Notes under the pieces: generated by a model
The model's input: only the letters and a program-made list of their open reading frames with translations
What the model was told of the DNA's origin: nothing
Databases searched by the model: none
Made by a program: the position numbers and the translations under genes
Assembly: GCA_964548595.1 (NCBI GenBank)
Contig: CAZJQO010000033.1
Location: 1-5,224, forward strand
Length of the DNA: 5,224 bases
Origin: JAJYVH01 sp964548595
GTDB lineage: Archaea; Micrarchaeota; Micrarchaeia; Micrarchaeales; CABMGC01
Direction: 5' to 3'
Shown here: one piece after another, positions 1-5,224 of the stretch
Numbering within the stretch: the first letter of the stretch is position 1
Layout: every line of letters starts with the position of its first letter

Positions 1-272
1 GGATACGCTATAGGGTATGACTGCGTGTTGGTGAGGAACATGGCGACGCTGGAGGATATGGAATTGGAGCCGAAGACGAGGTCGTTGCAGTAGGCGCCTA
101 CAGTGAAGGCGCACGACGACGGCACCACTCCGTGCGGCGCCGAGACGAAGAAGTAGAGCACAGCGACAACTATGGCAACAATCAGTATGGCCCAGCTGTA
201 GGTTATAAAATACTCCACAGCCGACTGCGCCTTCTTGGCATGCCTGCGCTTATACCCAGCTGCACTAGCCAT
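1..272 (-). CDS. Class III signal peptide (type IV pilin-like) protein, 5' part only
   Basis: The gene reads leftward from an ATG at 272 and leaves the window after about 90 codons, so its C-terminus is not seen. The N-terminus is short and basic (residues 7-14, YKRRHAKK). It is followed by A15/Q16 and QSAVEYFITYSWAIL, then a hydrophobic stretch to about residue 43. This is the archaeal class III signal peptide layout: a prepilin peptidase of the EppA/PibD type would be expected to cut between A15 and Q16, with E20 as the conserved +5 glutamate, leaving the helix to drive filament assembly or membrane anchoring. After the helix come C54 and C62, spaced as a possible disulfide pair, in a small Ser-rich beta-like region. 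An in-frame TGA lies directly before the ATG, so this is the only sensible start. It lies 104 bp downstream of nmd3 on the same strand and has its own candidate promoter. Family assignment is firm; whether it forms a pilus, or is only a membrane-anchored surface protein, cannot be told. Confidence 0.85.
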   Translation of the reverse strand, partial: MASAAGYKRRHAKKAQSAVEYFITYSWAILIVAIVVAVLYFFVSAPHGVVPSSCAFTVGAYCNDLVFGSNSISSSVAMFLTNTQSYPIAY

Positions 273-314
273 TCAGACGCACACGGGCTCCTTAACCCAC
301 ACTACCTACCTATA

Positions 315-338
315 GAAAGTTATTAAAACTTTCGAAAG
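315..338 (-). promoter_or_regulatory. Candidate TATA/BRE promoter for the pilin-like gene, inside an inverted repeat
   Basis: On the minus strand, CGAAAG (BRE-like) is followed by TTTTAATA (TATA-like), which would place a start of transcription near 298 and a leader of roughly 25 nt before the ATG at 272. The box sits in a perfect 7-bp inverted repeat (GAAAGTT at 315-321, AACTTTC at 327-333) that is followed by an overlapping 10-bp palindrome (CTTTCGAAAG, 329-338). The arrangement could be a regulator site or chance AT symmetry. Because nmd3 ends just upstream, the same hairpin might instead act in 3' end formation. Confidence 0.5.
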
Positions 339-376
339 CTCGGTCTTCGGAGGCTGCGCCAGCGTATCTGCGCGCC

Positions 377-1030
377 TTAGGTGTCATGGCTCCGGCTGAG
401 CGTGACAAAATAAGTGTTCCTGTACAGCCTCCTGCCCCGCCTCTCGCCCTGCAGCTTGAAAGAAGACTTGAAGCTCATGTGTCTGGAGTCTATGAAAGAG
501 TGCGCCATTTTCTTGTCACTGACAAACACATCAACTCCGTGCTCCTTCTCCTCTGTCTTCGTGACGAAGCCTCCGTTGCGCTCCACGTATCTTTGCAGCG
601 CGGCAGCCGCGTGCAGCACCCTGCCCTCGTCGCCCCTCAGCTGCACGACCGCCTCGTAGTAGCCAGCCCTGCGCCTGTTATCGTCTTCGCAGAGCGTGCG
701 CTCGAAATCAAGCTTGACGTCGTGCTCCACGGTCAGGCCTCCCGACTTTTCATCGGTCACGCTCGTCCGCGCCCTGTCATCGCCCACGTCTATGAGCTTT
801 ACTCTGAACTGCCTCATCAAACCGGAGAGGAGGCGCTGCATGCTGGCCTCGTTCCGCTCCACAAACGTTCCTGCAACGCGAATCCTGCCGCAGTCCCTGC
901 AGACAGGAACCTTTGCCTCGCTTGCCAGCTTCTCAGAGAGCTTCTTGCCGGCGCAGACCTCGCAGATCTCGCCGAAGAACCTGAACCTGTCGCTTGTCCT
1001 GTCGCAGAGCGGGCAGTGCTTCATGTCCAT
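377..1030 (-). CDS. nmd3: NMD3-family ribosome biogenesis protein
   Basis: A 217-residue protein from the ATG at 1030, ending at a TAA (379-377). Counting from a GTG one codon earlier (1033), cysteine pairs sit at C7/C10, C24/C27 and C45/C48 (CPLC, CEVC, CRDCG), forming an N-terminal zinc-binding region of the NMD3 type. The middle contains RRAGYYEAVVQLRG (about residues 121-134), the signature-like segment of the family. The C-terminal part (GVDVFVSDKK, then SFKLQGERRGRRLYRNTYFVTL) matches the usual NMD3 ending. In eukaryotes Nmd3 is the 60S subunit export adaptor; the archaeal homologue is presumed to act in large-subunit maturation or surveillance in the cytoplasm. The start overlaps the secD stop as GTGATGGACATG: GTG gives a GTGA overlap, ATG gives TGATG, and a further ATG lies at 1024. 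No separate Shine-Dalgarno is evident, which fits translational coupling. The ATG at 1030 is preferred, but the three starts are not distinguishable. Family call is confident from motifs alone. Confidence 0.85.
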   Translation of the reverse strand: MDMKHCPLCDRTSDRFRFFGEICEVCAGKKLSEKLASEAKVPVCRDCGRIRVAGTFVERNEASMQRLLSGLMRQFRVKLIDVGDDRARTSVTDEKSGGLTVEHDVKLDFERTLCEDDNRRRAGYYEAVVQLRGDEGRVLHAAAALQRYVERNGGFVTKTEEKEHGVDVFVSDKKMAHSFIDSRHMSFKSSFKLQGERRGRRLYRNTYFVTLSRSHDT

Positions 1031-2637
1031 CACGCAGGCAGCTTGGGCGCCAGGTAGTGCCTCGATATCATGGCGCCGTATGCGGGCCTGGTTATCAGCG
1101 CCCCGAAAAGCACTCCCAGCACTGCCGATTCCGCGAATCCTATCATTGTTATGAGCGTTGTGGAGAAGAGCAGCGGCAGCATCGCCACTATCAGGAGCCC
1201 TGCGTCTGCCCAGACTATGAAGAAGGCGTTGCCCAGCTTCTGCTTTATGGTGTGCTCGCTGGCTCCGGACAGCACCTCATCCGTTATTATGATCTGGGCA
1301 TCGACTCCGGTTCCCACAACTGCTATTATTCCAGCGACCGCTGCCAGGTCTATGGTGCCTATCAGCCCTATTATGGCAAGTATAACGAAGAGCTCGGCCA
1401 GGGTGGTGAAAAGTATCGGCACTATCAGGAAAACCTTCTTGTACCTTATCGCTATTGTTATCGAGACGGCTATCACCGCCGCTATTATGGCGACAAGGCT
1501 TATCTCCCAGGAGCTGGAGCCCAGCGTTGCCGGTATGCTCTCCGGAGTGCCCACTATCACATGCACCGGCAGCGCGCCGCCCTTGAGCACGCTTGTTATG
1601 AGGCTGGACTGGTTCTCTGCGTACGAGAGCTGCGCCGCAGGGGAGAGGGTCGATGGTGCAGCACCGCTTATCTCGTAGCTCTCCTGCACAGTGCCGTTGG
1701 TTATACCTGGGCTGAGAATCGGCGATGAGAGGAGCCCGACTGCAGGCCACGTGCTTAGGATCACCTCTCTGCCAATCTGCGTTGTGGCGCTTGAGAATGT
1801 AGGCGTAATGTTTCGCGGCGAGGTGTAGTCAAGCGTGTAGTTCAGCGCCGTAAGATTGGCTACTACGCCTTGGGGCGTGTTGCTGGTCAGTATAACCCGC
1901 TTGTAGAGCGCTTTGTTTGCGGTGAAGAACGCAATAACTGGTGCGTAGTCGCTGATGTTGGGGCTGAACATCTCTATCGCTATTGTCTTGTTGCCAAAAG
2001 ACATCGCCTGCCGCATGGCCTGCAGGGCCGCGGTCTGGTTTATGCCAGCCTGCGAAGCAGCACCCGATATGAGCGACGAGCTTACAAGCACTACGGTGCT
2101 GGTGGCCGGCCTGTCAAGGAACATGTAGAGCGGCTTGTTAGCCTGGCCGAATACAATTTTAGCGAAGCTGCTTGCGGCCGAAGCTGTTATGTAGAAGCTT
2201 ACCTGCCACGTGACGTTGCTTGAGAGCGTGGGCTGCGCTGCACCTATGCTGCCCGAGAGTATCTCGCTGCCGTTTATCGCCTCCTTGCCGTTGACTATTC
2301 CCTGGAACACTCCCTGGCTATTTATGACGCCTATCAGGCGCTGCACTTCAGCGTTGGAGGCGTTCGGTATTGTTACATAGACTTCAGAGTTGCCGACACC
2401 CTCGACCGTAACCTCCTTCAGCCCGAAGGTGGTCAGGCGCTCCTGAAGTATGGCGGTGACGTTGGCCATCGTAGGCGGATTAACGGCGGTCTCGAGCTGC
2501 ACCGGTATCTGGGAGCCGCCCACAAACTCTATGCCCAGGTTTAGGCCGTGGTTGAGGTAGACAAGCACCGCCAGCGCCAGCAGTATCGCAAGCAGCACCG
2601 AGAATCTCGGATCCCTAAGGTACGACAGCGCCCTCAT
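1030..2637 (-). CDS. secD: Protein-export membrane protein SecD
   Basis: A 535-residue RND-type membrane protein, partner of SecF in the accessory complex of the Sec translocon. One membrane helix lies at about 13-29, followed by GLNLGIEFVGGSQI (31-44), the archaeal version of the SecD D1 motif. A large extracytoplasmic domain covers about 45-376, then five helices (about 379-397, 402-427, 430-452, 470-490, 494-515). The fourth helix carries GTGVDAQIIITDEVL; D446 is in the position of the acidic residue implicated in proton coupling in bacterial SecD. Archaea have SecDF but no SecA, so its role there is less clear, probably late translocation or membrane protein biogenesis. The ATG overlaps the secF stop (ATGA, 2637-2634), and a purine-rich run just upstream supplies a GGAGG ribosome binding site. 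The ectodomain holds 12 N-X-S/T sequons, a high number, and is Ser/Thr/Ala-rich. The order secF then secD is the one known from haloarchaea. Confidence 0.95.
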   Translation of the reverse strand: MRALSYLRDPRFSVLLAILLALAVLVYLNHGLNLGIEFVGGSQIPVQLETAVNPPTMANVTAILQERLTTFGLKEVTVEGVGNSEVYVTIPNASNAEVQRLIGVINSQGVFQGIVNGKEAINGSEILSGSIGAAQPTLSSNVTWQVSFYITASAASSFAKIVFGQANKPLYMFLDRPATSTVVLVSSSLISGAASQAGINQTAALQAMRQAMSFGNKTIAIEMFSPNISDYAPVIAFFTANKALYKRVILTSNTPQGVVANLTALNYTLDYTSPRNITPTFSSATTQIGREVILSTWPAVGLLSSPILSPGITNGTVQESYEISGAAPSTLSPAAQLSYAENQSSLITSVLKGGALPVHVIVGTPESIPATLGSSSWEISLVAIIAAVIAVSITIAIRYKKVFLIVPILFTTLAELFVILAIIGLIGTIDLAAVAGIIAVVGTGVDAQIIITDEVLSGASEHTIKQKLGNAFFIVWADAGLLIVAMLPLLFSTTLITMIGFAESAVLGVLFGALITRPAYGAMISRHYLAPKLPA

Positions 2638-3791
2638 AGCCTCCTCTCCTTCCTCCTCTTATACATAAGCAGTATCGATGCGTTGCCGAACCACGTGGTT
2701 ATTATGTCGCCTATAAGTCCGGCAAGCACCACGGCAGATACCTCATAGTATGTGGGGATGTAAACTATTACAGACACTACGAAGAGCACAGCGAAAGCAA
2801 CTATTGCTGTGCTCGTCATGGTCAGGCCGGTGCGCATGCTTCCGTAGGCGCGCTCCTCTGGCGAACCCTCGTGCCTCCTAAGTATCCTTATTGCGGTAAG
2901 CACGTCAGTGTCCATCGCGTATCCTATTATCATGAGCAAGCCTGCTATGCTCGCCACTCCCAGCGGTATCTTGAACAGCCCCATGACTCCGAGCGCTATG
3001 ATCATGTCGTTTGCCGCCCCAAAGACCACAACGGCTGATGGCACCGGGCTTCTGAATATTATGAAGACCACTATGAAGACAAGAATGAATGCAAATATTA
3101 TCACATCCACAAACTGCGACAGGAAGAAGCTGCCTAGAGTCGGCGATACGGCCTCGTATGAGTAGGAGCTGAAAGGCACAAGAGTGCGAAGTCCGGCAAT
3201 AACCCGCTGCTCGTAGGCGTTGCTGGCGTTGTTGTACGCTGCCTGCGCTACTGTCTGCAGCTCCAAGCTTGTGTTCAGGCCGGTTATGCTATAGCCGGAG
3301 ACGAAAGGCGATACAGCTGCCAGCTCGTTTGAGACCGCACCCTGCATCTGCGCTATTGATGAATTTATGCCGGCGTTGGCTTTTTTGAGCCCTGCCAATG
3401 CTGTTGCATTCTTAGCATTCTGCTGCAGGTCTATGGAAAACGTTGTGGCACTGACAAGATCCGTAGAGTAGTTTGCGCTGTATGCATAGAACTGGAGCAG
3501 GTATTTCTCAGCGCTGCCCAGGCTCTGGTTTGTTGAGAACGTTATAGCAACCTGGCCCGCGCTGGTGGTAACAGAGGGTGCCTGCACGTGCAACACAGAG
3601 CTCAGCTCGCTTGAAAGAGCAGATGCGGATACGCTCGCGTTTGTCTGCAGCGTCATGCTCACTCCCCCGGCCAGCGTGGAGTCCAGCACCAGCTGGGTTG
3701 AGAGCAAGACGCCTATTACCAGAAGCACAATTGGAAATATAACGAACGGCCTAAGGTCCTTCCTGGCGTATATGTTTGGTATCGTTACCAT
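2634..3791 (-). CDS. secF: Protein-export membrane protein SecF
   Basis: A 385-residue RND-type membrane protein, the smaller partner of SecD. Helix 1 spans about 16-35, followed by a short LAGG (40-43), the reduced form of the family's GG motif. An extracytoplasmic domain fills about 44-225, then five helices (about 228-247, 253-274, 279-300, 325-345, 350-376). The fourth helix contains GYAMDTDVLTAIRILRR; D294 matches the conserved acidic residue of archaeal SecF (YSVDTD-like). The ending GDIITTWFGNA is also typical of archaeal SecF. At 385 residues it is longer than the roughly 280-300 usual for archaeal SecF. The extra length is in the ectodomain, which includes an Ala/Asn/Ser/Gln-rich, probably helical stretch around residues 110-190. 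The C-terminus is a basic tail (KRRKERRL) whose codons double as the secD ribosome binding site. The ATG at 3791 is the first of the cluster; its own Shine-Dalgarno is weak. The call against SecD rests on motif and length and is confident. Confidence 0.93.
   Translation of the reverse strand: MVTIPNIYARKDLRPFVIFPIVLLVIGVLLSTQLVLDSTLAGGVSMTLQTNASVSASALSSELSSVLHVQAPSVTTSAGQVAITFSTNQSLGSAEKYLLQFYAYSANYSTDLVSATTFSIDLQQNAKNATALAGLKKANAGINSSIAQMQGAVSNELAAVSPFVSGYSITGLNTSLELQTVAQAAYNNASNAYEQRVIAGLRTLVPFSSYSYEAVSPTLGSFFLSQFVDVIIFAFILVFIVVFIIFRSPVPSAVVVFGAANDMIIALGVMGLFKIPLGVASIAGLLMIIGYAMDTDVLTAIRILRRHEGSPEERAYGSMRTGLTMTSTAIVAFAVLFVVSVIVYIPTYYEVSAVVLAGLIGDIITTWFGNASILLMYKRRKERRL
2641..2660 (-). promoter_or_regulatory. 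Purine-rich ribosome binding site of secD inside the secF 3' end
   Basis: The minus strand is an unbroken A/G run here, containing AGGAGG twice and GGAG; the last GGAGG lies 2 nt from the secD ATG and further matches lie upstream at better spacing. The same bases encode the Arg/Lys/Glu tail of SecF, so one sequence serves as a protein tail and as an internal ribosome entry signal for the overlapping secD start. Confidence 0.6.
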
Positions 3792-3834
3792 CTCAATCAG
3801 CGCCGTACTACGGGCAATACATATTGATGACTAA

Positions 3835-3844
3835 GTTATATGAA
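3835..3844 (-). promoter_or_regulatory. Candidate TATA box for the secF-secD-nmd3 cluster
   Basis: TTCATATAAC on the minus strand lies about 48 bp before the secF ATG, predicting transcription start near 3814 and a leader of about 23 nt. It lies in the 99-bp gap between the small membrane protein gene and secF, the only gap ahead of the cluster. No strong BRE is seen, and read-through from the upstream gene is also possible. Confidence 0.45.
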
Positions 3845-3890
3845 GGCTAACCCAAGGCGCGCTGCCGGGCGAGCTGGAGATCCGCCCCGT

Positions 3891-4154
3891 TCAGCCGTAC
3901 CTGCGCATGAGCTTGTGGTGCAGTACCTCGGCGGCTCCATATATTATGAGCATTAGAGCAAGCACAGTAAACGCCCATCCGAAGAAGACCTGCAGGGACA
4001 GGCTTACGTTGTTTATGCTGTAGTAAAGCAGAAGTATGCCCAGCAGAAGCAGGTATATGGCCCAGTATATTGCCCTGAAGATTATCCAGCCGCTGTGCCT
4101 GACCCTGTACTCCAGTATCCTGTCAAAATCGTTCCTTGATGTGCCCCTTGCCAT
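3891..4154 (-). CDS. Small two-helix membrane protein, unknown function
   Basis: An 87-residue protein that I do not recognise. The first 22 residues are charged and cytoplasmic-looking (ARGTSRNDFDRILEYRVRHSG). Two hydrophobic helices follow, at about 24-47 (rich in Ile, Leu, Tyr, Trp) and about 53-76, joined by a very short loop (NNVSLS). The end is basic, EVLHHKLMRRYG. By the positive-inside rule both ends would be cytoplasmic with a hairpin through the membrane. The ATG at 4154 is preceded at 7 nt by GGTG, a good archaeal Shine-Dalgarno, which supports both the start and the reality of the gene. It lies between tRNA-Leu and secF on the same strand, 99 bp before secF, so co-expression with secFD is possible, but nothing in the sequence links it to secretion. 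Confidence 0.75.
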   Translation of the reverse strand: MARGTSRNDFDRILEYRVRHSGWIIFRAIYWAIYLLLLGILLLYYSINNVSLSLQVFFGWAFTVLALMLIIYGAAEVLHHKLMRRYG

Positions 4155-4157
4155 CCC

Positions 4158-4188
4158 AAAACACCTTTTCCTAAAACATCTTTTCCTA
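4158..4188 (-). repeat. Two-copy 15-bp tandem repeat in the leader of the small membrane gene
   Basis: Two adjacent 15-bp units (4158-4172 and 4173-4187) differ at one base (4164 against 4179). On the coding strand each reads AGGAAAAGRTGTTTT. The proximal copy carries GGTG, the probable ribosome binding site of the ATG at 4154; in the distal copy the same place is GATG, which creates a minimal ATG-TTT-TAG open frame at 4179-4171. Confidence 0.8.
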
Positions 4189-4201
4189 TTACAATCAAAA
4201 G

Positions 4202-4209
4202 GCTTAAAG
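4202..4209 (-). promoter_or_regulatory. Weak candidate TATA box for the small membrane gene
   Basis: CTTTAAGC on the minus strand lies about 50 bp before the ATG at 4154, predicting transcription start near 4180 and a leader of about 26 nt. The match is modest, and the gene could equally be transcribed from the tRNA promoter. Confidence 0.3.
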
Positions 4210-4237
4210 AGCTATGGCAAAAGCGATTGTATGCGGG

Positions 4238-4254
4238 GCAAACGCAGTGTTTGC
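4238..4254 (-). other. Hairpin at the tRNA-Leu 3' trailer
   Basis: A perfect 6-bp inverted repeat (GCAAAC / GTTTGC, 5-nt loop) begins in the last bases of the tRNA and continues into its trailer. It may affect 3' processing or termination, but no T-run follows directly. A 7-bp copy of the tRNA 3' end (TGCGGGG on the plus strand, 4252-4258) recurs at 4232-4238, just beyond the hairpin. Confidence 0.4.
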
Positions 4255-4337
4255 GGGGGGTGAGATTTGAACTCACGCAACCACTAGGGTAACAGGCCCT
4301 GAACCTGCCGCATTTGGCCAAGCTCTGCCACCCCCGC
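4252..4337 (-). tRNA. tRNA-Leu (anticodon CAG)
   Basis: An 86-nt class II tRNA that folds cleanly. The acceptor stem pairs GCGGGGG with CCCCCGC and leaves discriminator A. The D arm has a 3-bp stem (GCA/TGC) and the GG pair of the D loop. The anticodon stem GCAGG/CCTGT (one G-U pair) closes loop TTCAGGG, with CAG at plus-strand positions 4301-4299. A long variable arm (ACC/GGT stem) follows, then T arm GTGAG/CTCAC with loop TTCAAAT. The anticodon reads CUG leucine codons; the long variable arm and discriminator A agree with leucine. No intron is present and CCA is not encoded, so the CCA tail must be added enzymatically, as is common in archaea. Confidence 0.96.
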
Positions 4338-4454
4338 ACATTTTTATATCACGCTTCCATTCTTGTACCTTTGCACGCATGCATTTTTATCTATGAAGAG
4401 TGGGAAAACCTACATACCTCGGGGGTGGGATGAAAGCGAGGGTGAAAAAGGAAA
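4338..4454. promoter_or_regulatory. Divergent intergenic region between tRNA-Leu and tnpB, with two TATA-like boxes
   Basis: CATTTTTAT occurs twice, at 4339-4347 and 4382-4390. Read rightward, the second copy would give a tnpB start of transcription near 4413, with a leader of about 42 nt; the first copy would give one near 4371. Read leftward, the distal copy is suitably placed for the tRNA (start near 4361, about 24 nt of 5' leader). The proximal copy is only a few bases from the mature tRNA end and would start inside it. A 5-bp inverted repeat (CCTCG 4417-4421, CGAGG 4437-4441) could form a weak hairpin next to the tnpB ribosome binding site. The left end of the mobile element must lie in or near this stretch, but no boundary or target-site sequence can be fixed. 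Confidence 0.45.
4441..4445 (+). promoter_or_regulatory. Shine-Dalgarno GGTGA for tnpB
   Basis: GGTGA matches the archaeal 16S anti-Shine-Dalgarno and lies 9 nt before the ATG at 4455. It favours that start over the GTG at 4515, which has no such site. Confidence 0.6.
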
Positions 4455-5224
4455 ATGAACATGGACGTATATGACAGCAAAATGCATAATAACTTTTTCA
4501 TTCCGATAGAAAATGTGGATGTTCAAAGAGCCTACAGATATAGGCTGTATCCCGATTCCAAGCGCCAGAAGGAGATAGACGAGCAGATGGAACTCGCAAG
4601 GCTTCTCTACAATAAGCTCCTCGAAAAGGCGAAGGCAGAATACCAGAAAACCAAATCCTTCGAGATAAAGAAGGCATCTTTCAACAGACTCCTGAGAGAA
4701 GCGATGGTGGAGAATAAGGAATACGGCAAGCTCTATTCCCAGACAAGGCAGAATGTTTTCGTCAGATTGCAGAGGGCATACCAGAACTTCTTCAGGCACG
4801 TGAAGGAGAGGAAGGCGGGAAAGAAGGTCAGAGTCGGCTTCCCACGCTTCAAGGCAACGGACAGATACACTTCGATAACATACCCTCAGTTCGGATTCAA
4901 TATAGAGATAATAAAAAGGAACGGCAGGAGAATCAGCATGCTCCGCCTCTCAAAAATAGGCGGGGTGCGGATAGAGCTCCACAGGCCAATAGAAGGCAAC
5001 GTAAAGACGCTCACGATAAAGAGGCAGGCGGGGCAGTACTCTGCTGTTTTCTCTGCTATCAATGAAATAGAACCGCCTAAGGTCAGGGACACGACTCCTG
5101 TCGGAATCGACATGGGCCTGGAGACCTTCGCCGCCCTGTCTGACGGCAGGAAGATAAGGAAGTCGGACTTCGCAAAAAGGGCAGAGAAGCGGCTATCGCG
5201 CTGGCAAAGAGTAATCGCAAGGAG
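4455..5224 (+). CDS. tnpB: TnpB (IS200/IS605 or IS1341-type), RNA-guided nuclease, 5' part
   Basis: About 256 codons are visible, open to the window edge. YRYRLYP (27-33) is the usual TnpB opening. A basic helical N-terminal domain (RQNVFVRLQRAYQNFF) follows, then GKKVRVGFPRFK (about 122-133) and GIDMGLETFAALSDG around the first RuvC motif, with D219 as the predicted catalytic aspartate. The later RuvC Glu/Asp residues and the zinc finger lie beyond the window, so activity cannot be judged. Family members are nucleases guided by an RNA made from the element's right end, helping IS200/IS605 elements persist. No tnpA lies upstream; only 117 bp separate this gene from the tRNA, so it is either a lone tnpB or has tnpA beyond the right edge. 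The start at 4455 is chosen because GGTGA lies 9 nt upstream (4441-4445); ATG 4461 and GTG 4515 are alternatives. The chosen start adds about 20 residues before the normal family N-terminus. Confidence 0.92.
   Translation, partial: MNMDVYDSKMHNNFFIPIENVDVQRAYRYRLYPDSKRQKEIDEQMELARLLYNKLLEKAKAEYQKTKSFEIKKASFNRLLREAMVENKEYGKLYSQTRQNVFVRLQRAYQNFFRHVKERKAGKKVRVGFPRFKATDRYTSITYPQFGFNIEIIKRNGRRISMLRLSKIGGVRIELHRPIEGNVKTLTIKRQAGQYSAVFSAINEIEPPKVRDTTPVGIDMGLETFAALSDGRKIRKSDFAKRAEKRLSRWQRVIAR

Noticed and set aside
386..1057. Plus-strand open frame of 223 codons opposite nmd3
   Set aside because: It is the reverse-strand shadow of a gene with clear zinc and NMD3 motifs; its product is low-complexity and has no ribosome binding site or recognisable domain.
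994..1728. Plus-strand open frame of 244 codons opposite secD
   Set aside because: Tyr/Arg/Gly-rich translation produced by reading the conserved SecD helices backwards; no family resemblance.
3867..3887. GC-rich inverted repeat (GGGCG / CGCCC) after the small membrane gene as a terminator
   Set aside because: Only 5 bp with an 11-nt loop and no T-run after it on the minus strand; archaeal termination normally needs a T-rich stretch.
4082..4339. Minus-strand 85-codon frame across tRNA-Leu
   Set aside because: It runs straight through the tRNA and into another frame of the small membrane gene; not a protein gene.
4341..4348. TATAAAAA on the minus strand as the tRNA-Leu promoter
   Set aside because: It is only 4-11 bases from the mature 5' end, so transcription would begin inside the tRNA.
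4410..5113. Two minus-strand open frames opposite tnpB
   Set aside because: Antisense shadows of the TnpB coding sequence, which has unmistakable RLYP, GFPRFK and GIDMGLETF motifs.
1..5224. CRISPR array, riboswitch or toxin-antitoxin pair
   Set aside because: No regularly spaced repeats, no recognisable aptamer fold and no paired small genes were seen on either strand.

Overview
The window is archaeal. The clearest evidence is a SecF–SecD pair with archaeal-type motifs, an NMD3-family protein with paired CxxC zinc motifs, a class III (pilin-like) signal peptide, TATA-like boxes upstream of genes, and GGTG-type ribosome binding sites. The pilin-like N-terminus (QSAVEYFITYSWAIL type) is of a kind common in small-genome DPANN archaea such as Micrarchaeota/ARMAN lineages. 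That placement is inference; no rRNA or species marker is present. Codon use favours ATA for Ile and AGG for Arg alongside G/C-ending codons.

Layout: everything from the left edge to about 4337 is on the minus strand, read right to left. The order is tRNA-Leu(CAG) (4337-4252), an 87-residue two-helix membrane protein of unknown function, SecF, SecD, an NMD3-family protein, and a class III signal peptide protein that runs off the left edge. SecF, SecD and NMD3 form a tight cluster: secF and secD overlap by ATGA, and secD and nmd3 overlap by TGATG (or GTGA if an upstream GTG is the start). They are almost certainly one transcript with translational coupling. The pilin-like gene and the 87-residue gene have their own candidate promoters. 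On the plus strand, divergent from the tRNA, a TnpB gene of the IS200/IS605 or IS1341 type starts at 4455 and leaves the window after its first RuvC motif.

Functionally, SecD and SecF are membrane partners of the Sec translocon with large extracytoplasmic domains, and the pilin-like protein and the small membrane protein are plausible surface or membrane cargo. NMD3 belongs to large-subunit ribosome maturation, so this cluster joins ribosome biogenesis to export. TnpB is a mobile-element RNA-guided nuclease and unrelated to its neighbours.

No stretch over 300 bases lacks a gene. I do not see an undescribed multi-gene system here. The points worth a second look are the dense glycosylation sequons in SecD/SecF, the secFD–nmd3 coupling, a duplicated leader element before the small membrane gene, a palindromic pilin promoter, and the crowded tRNA/TnpB divergent region.
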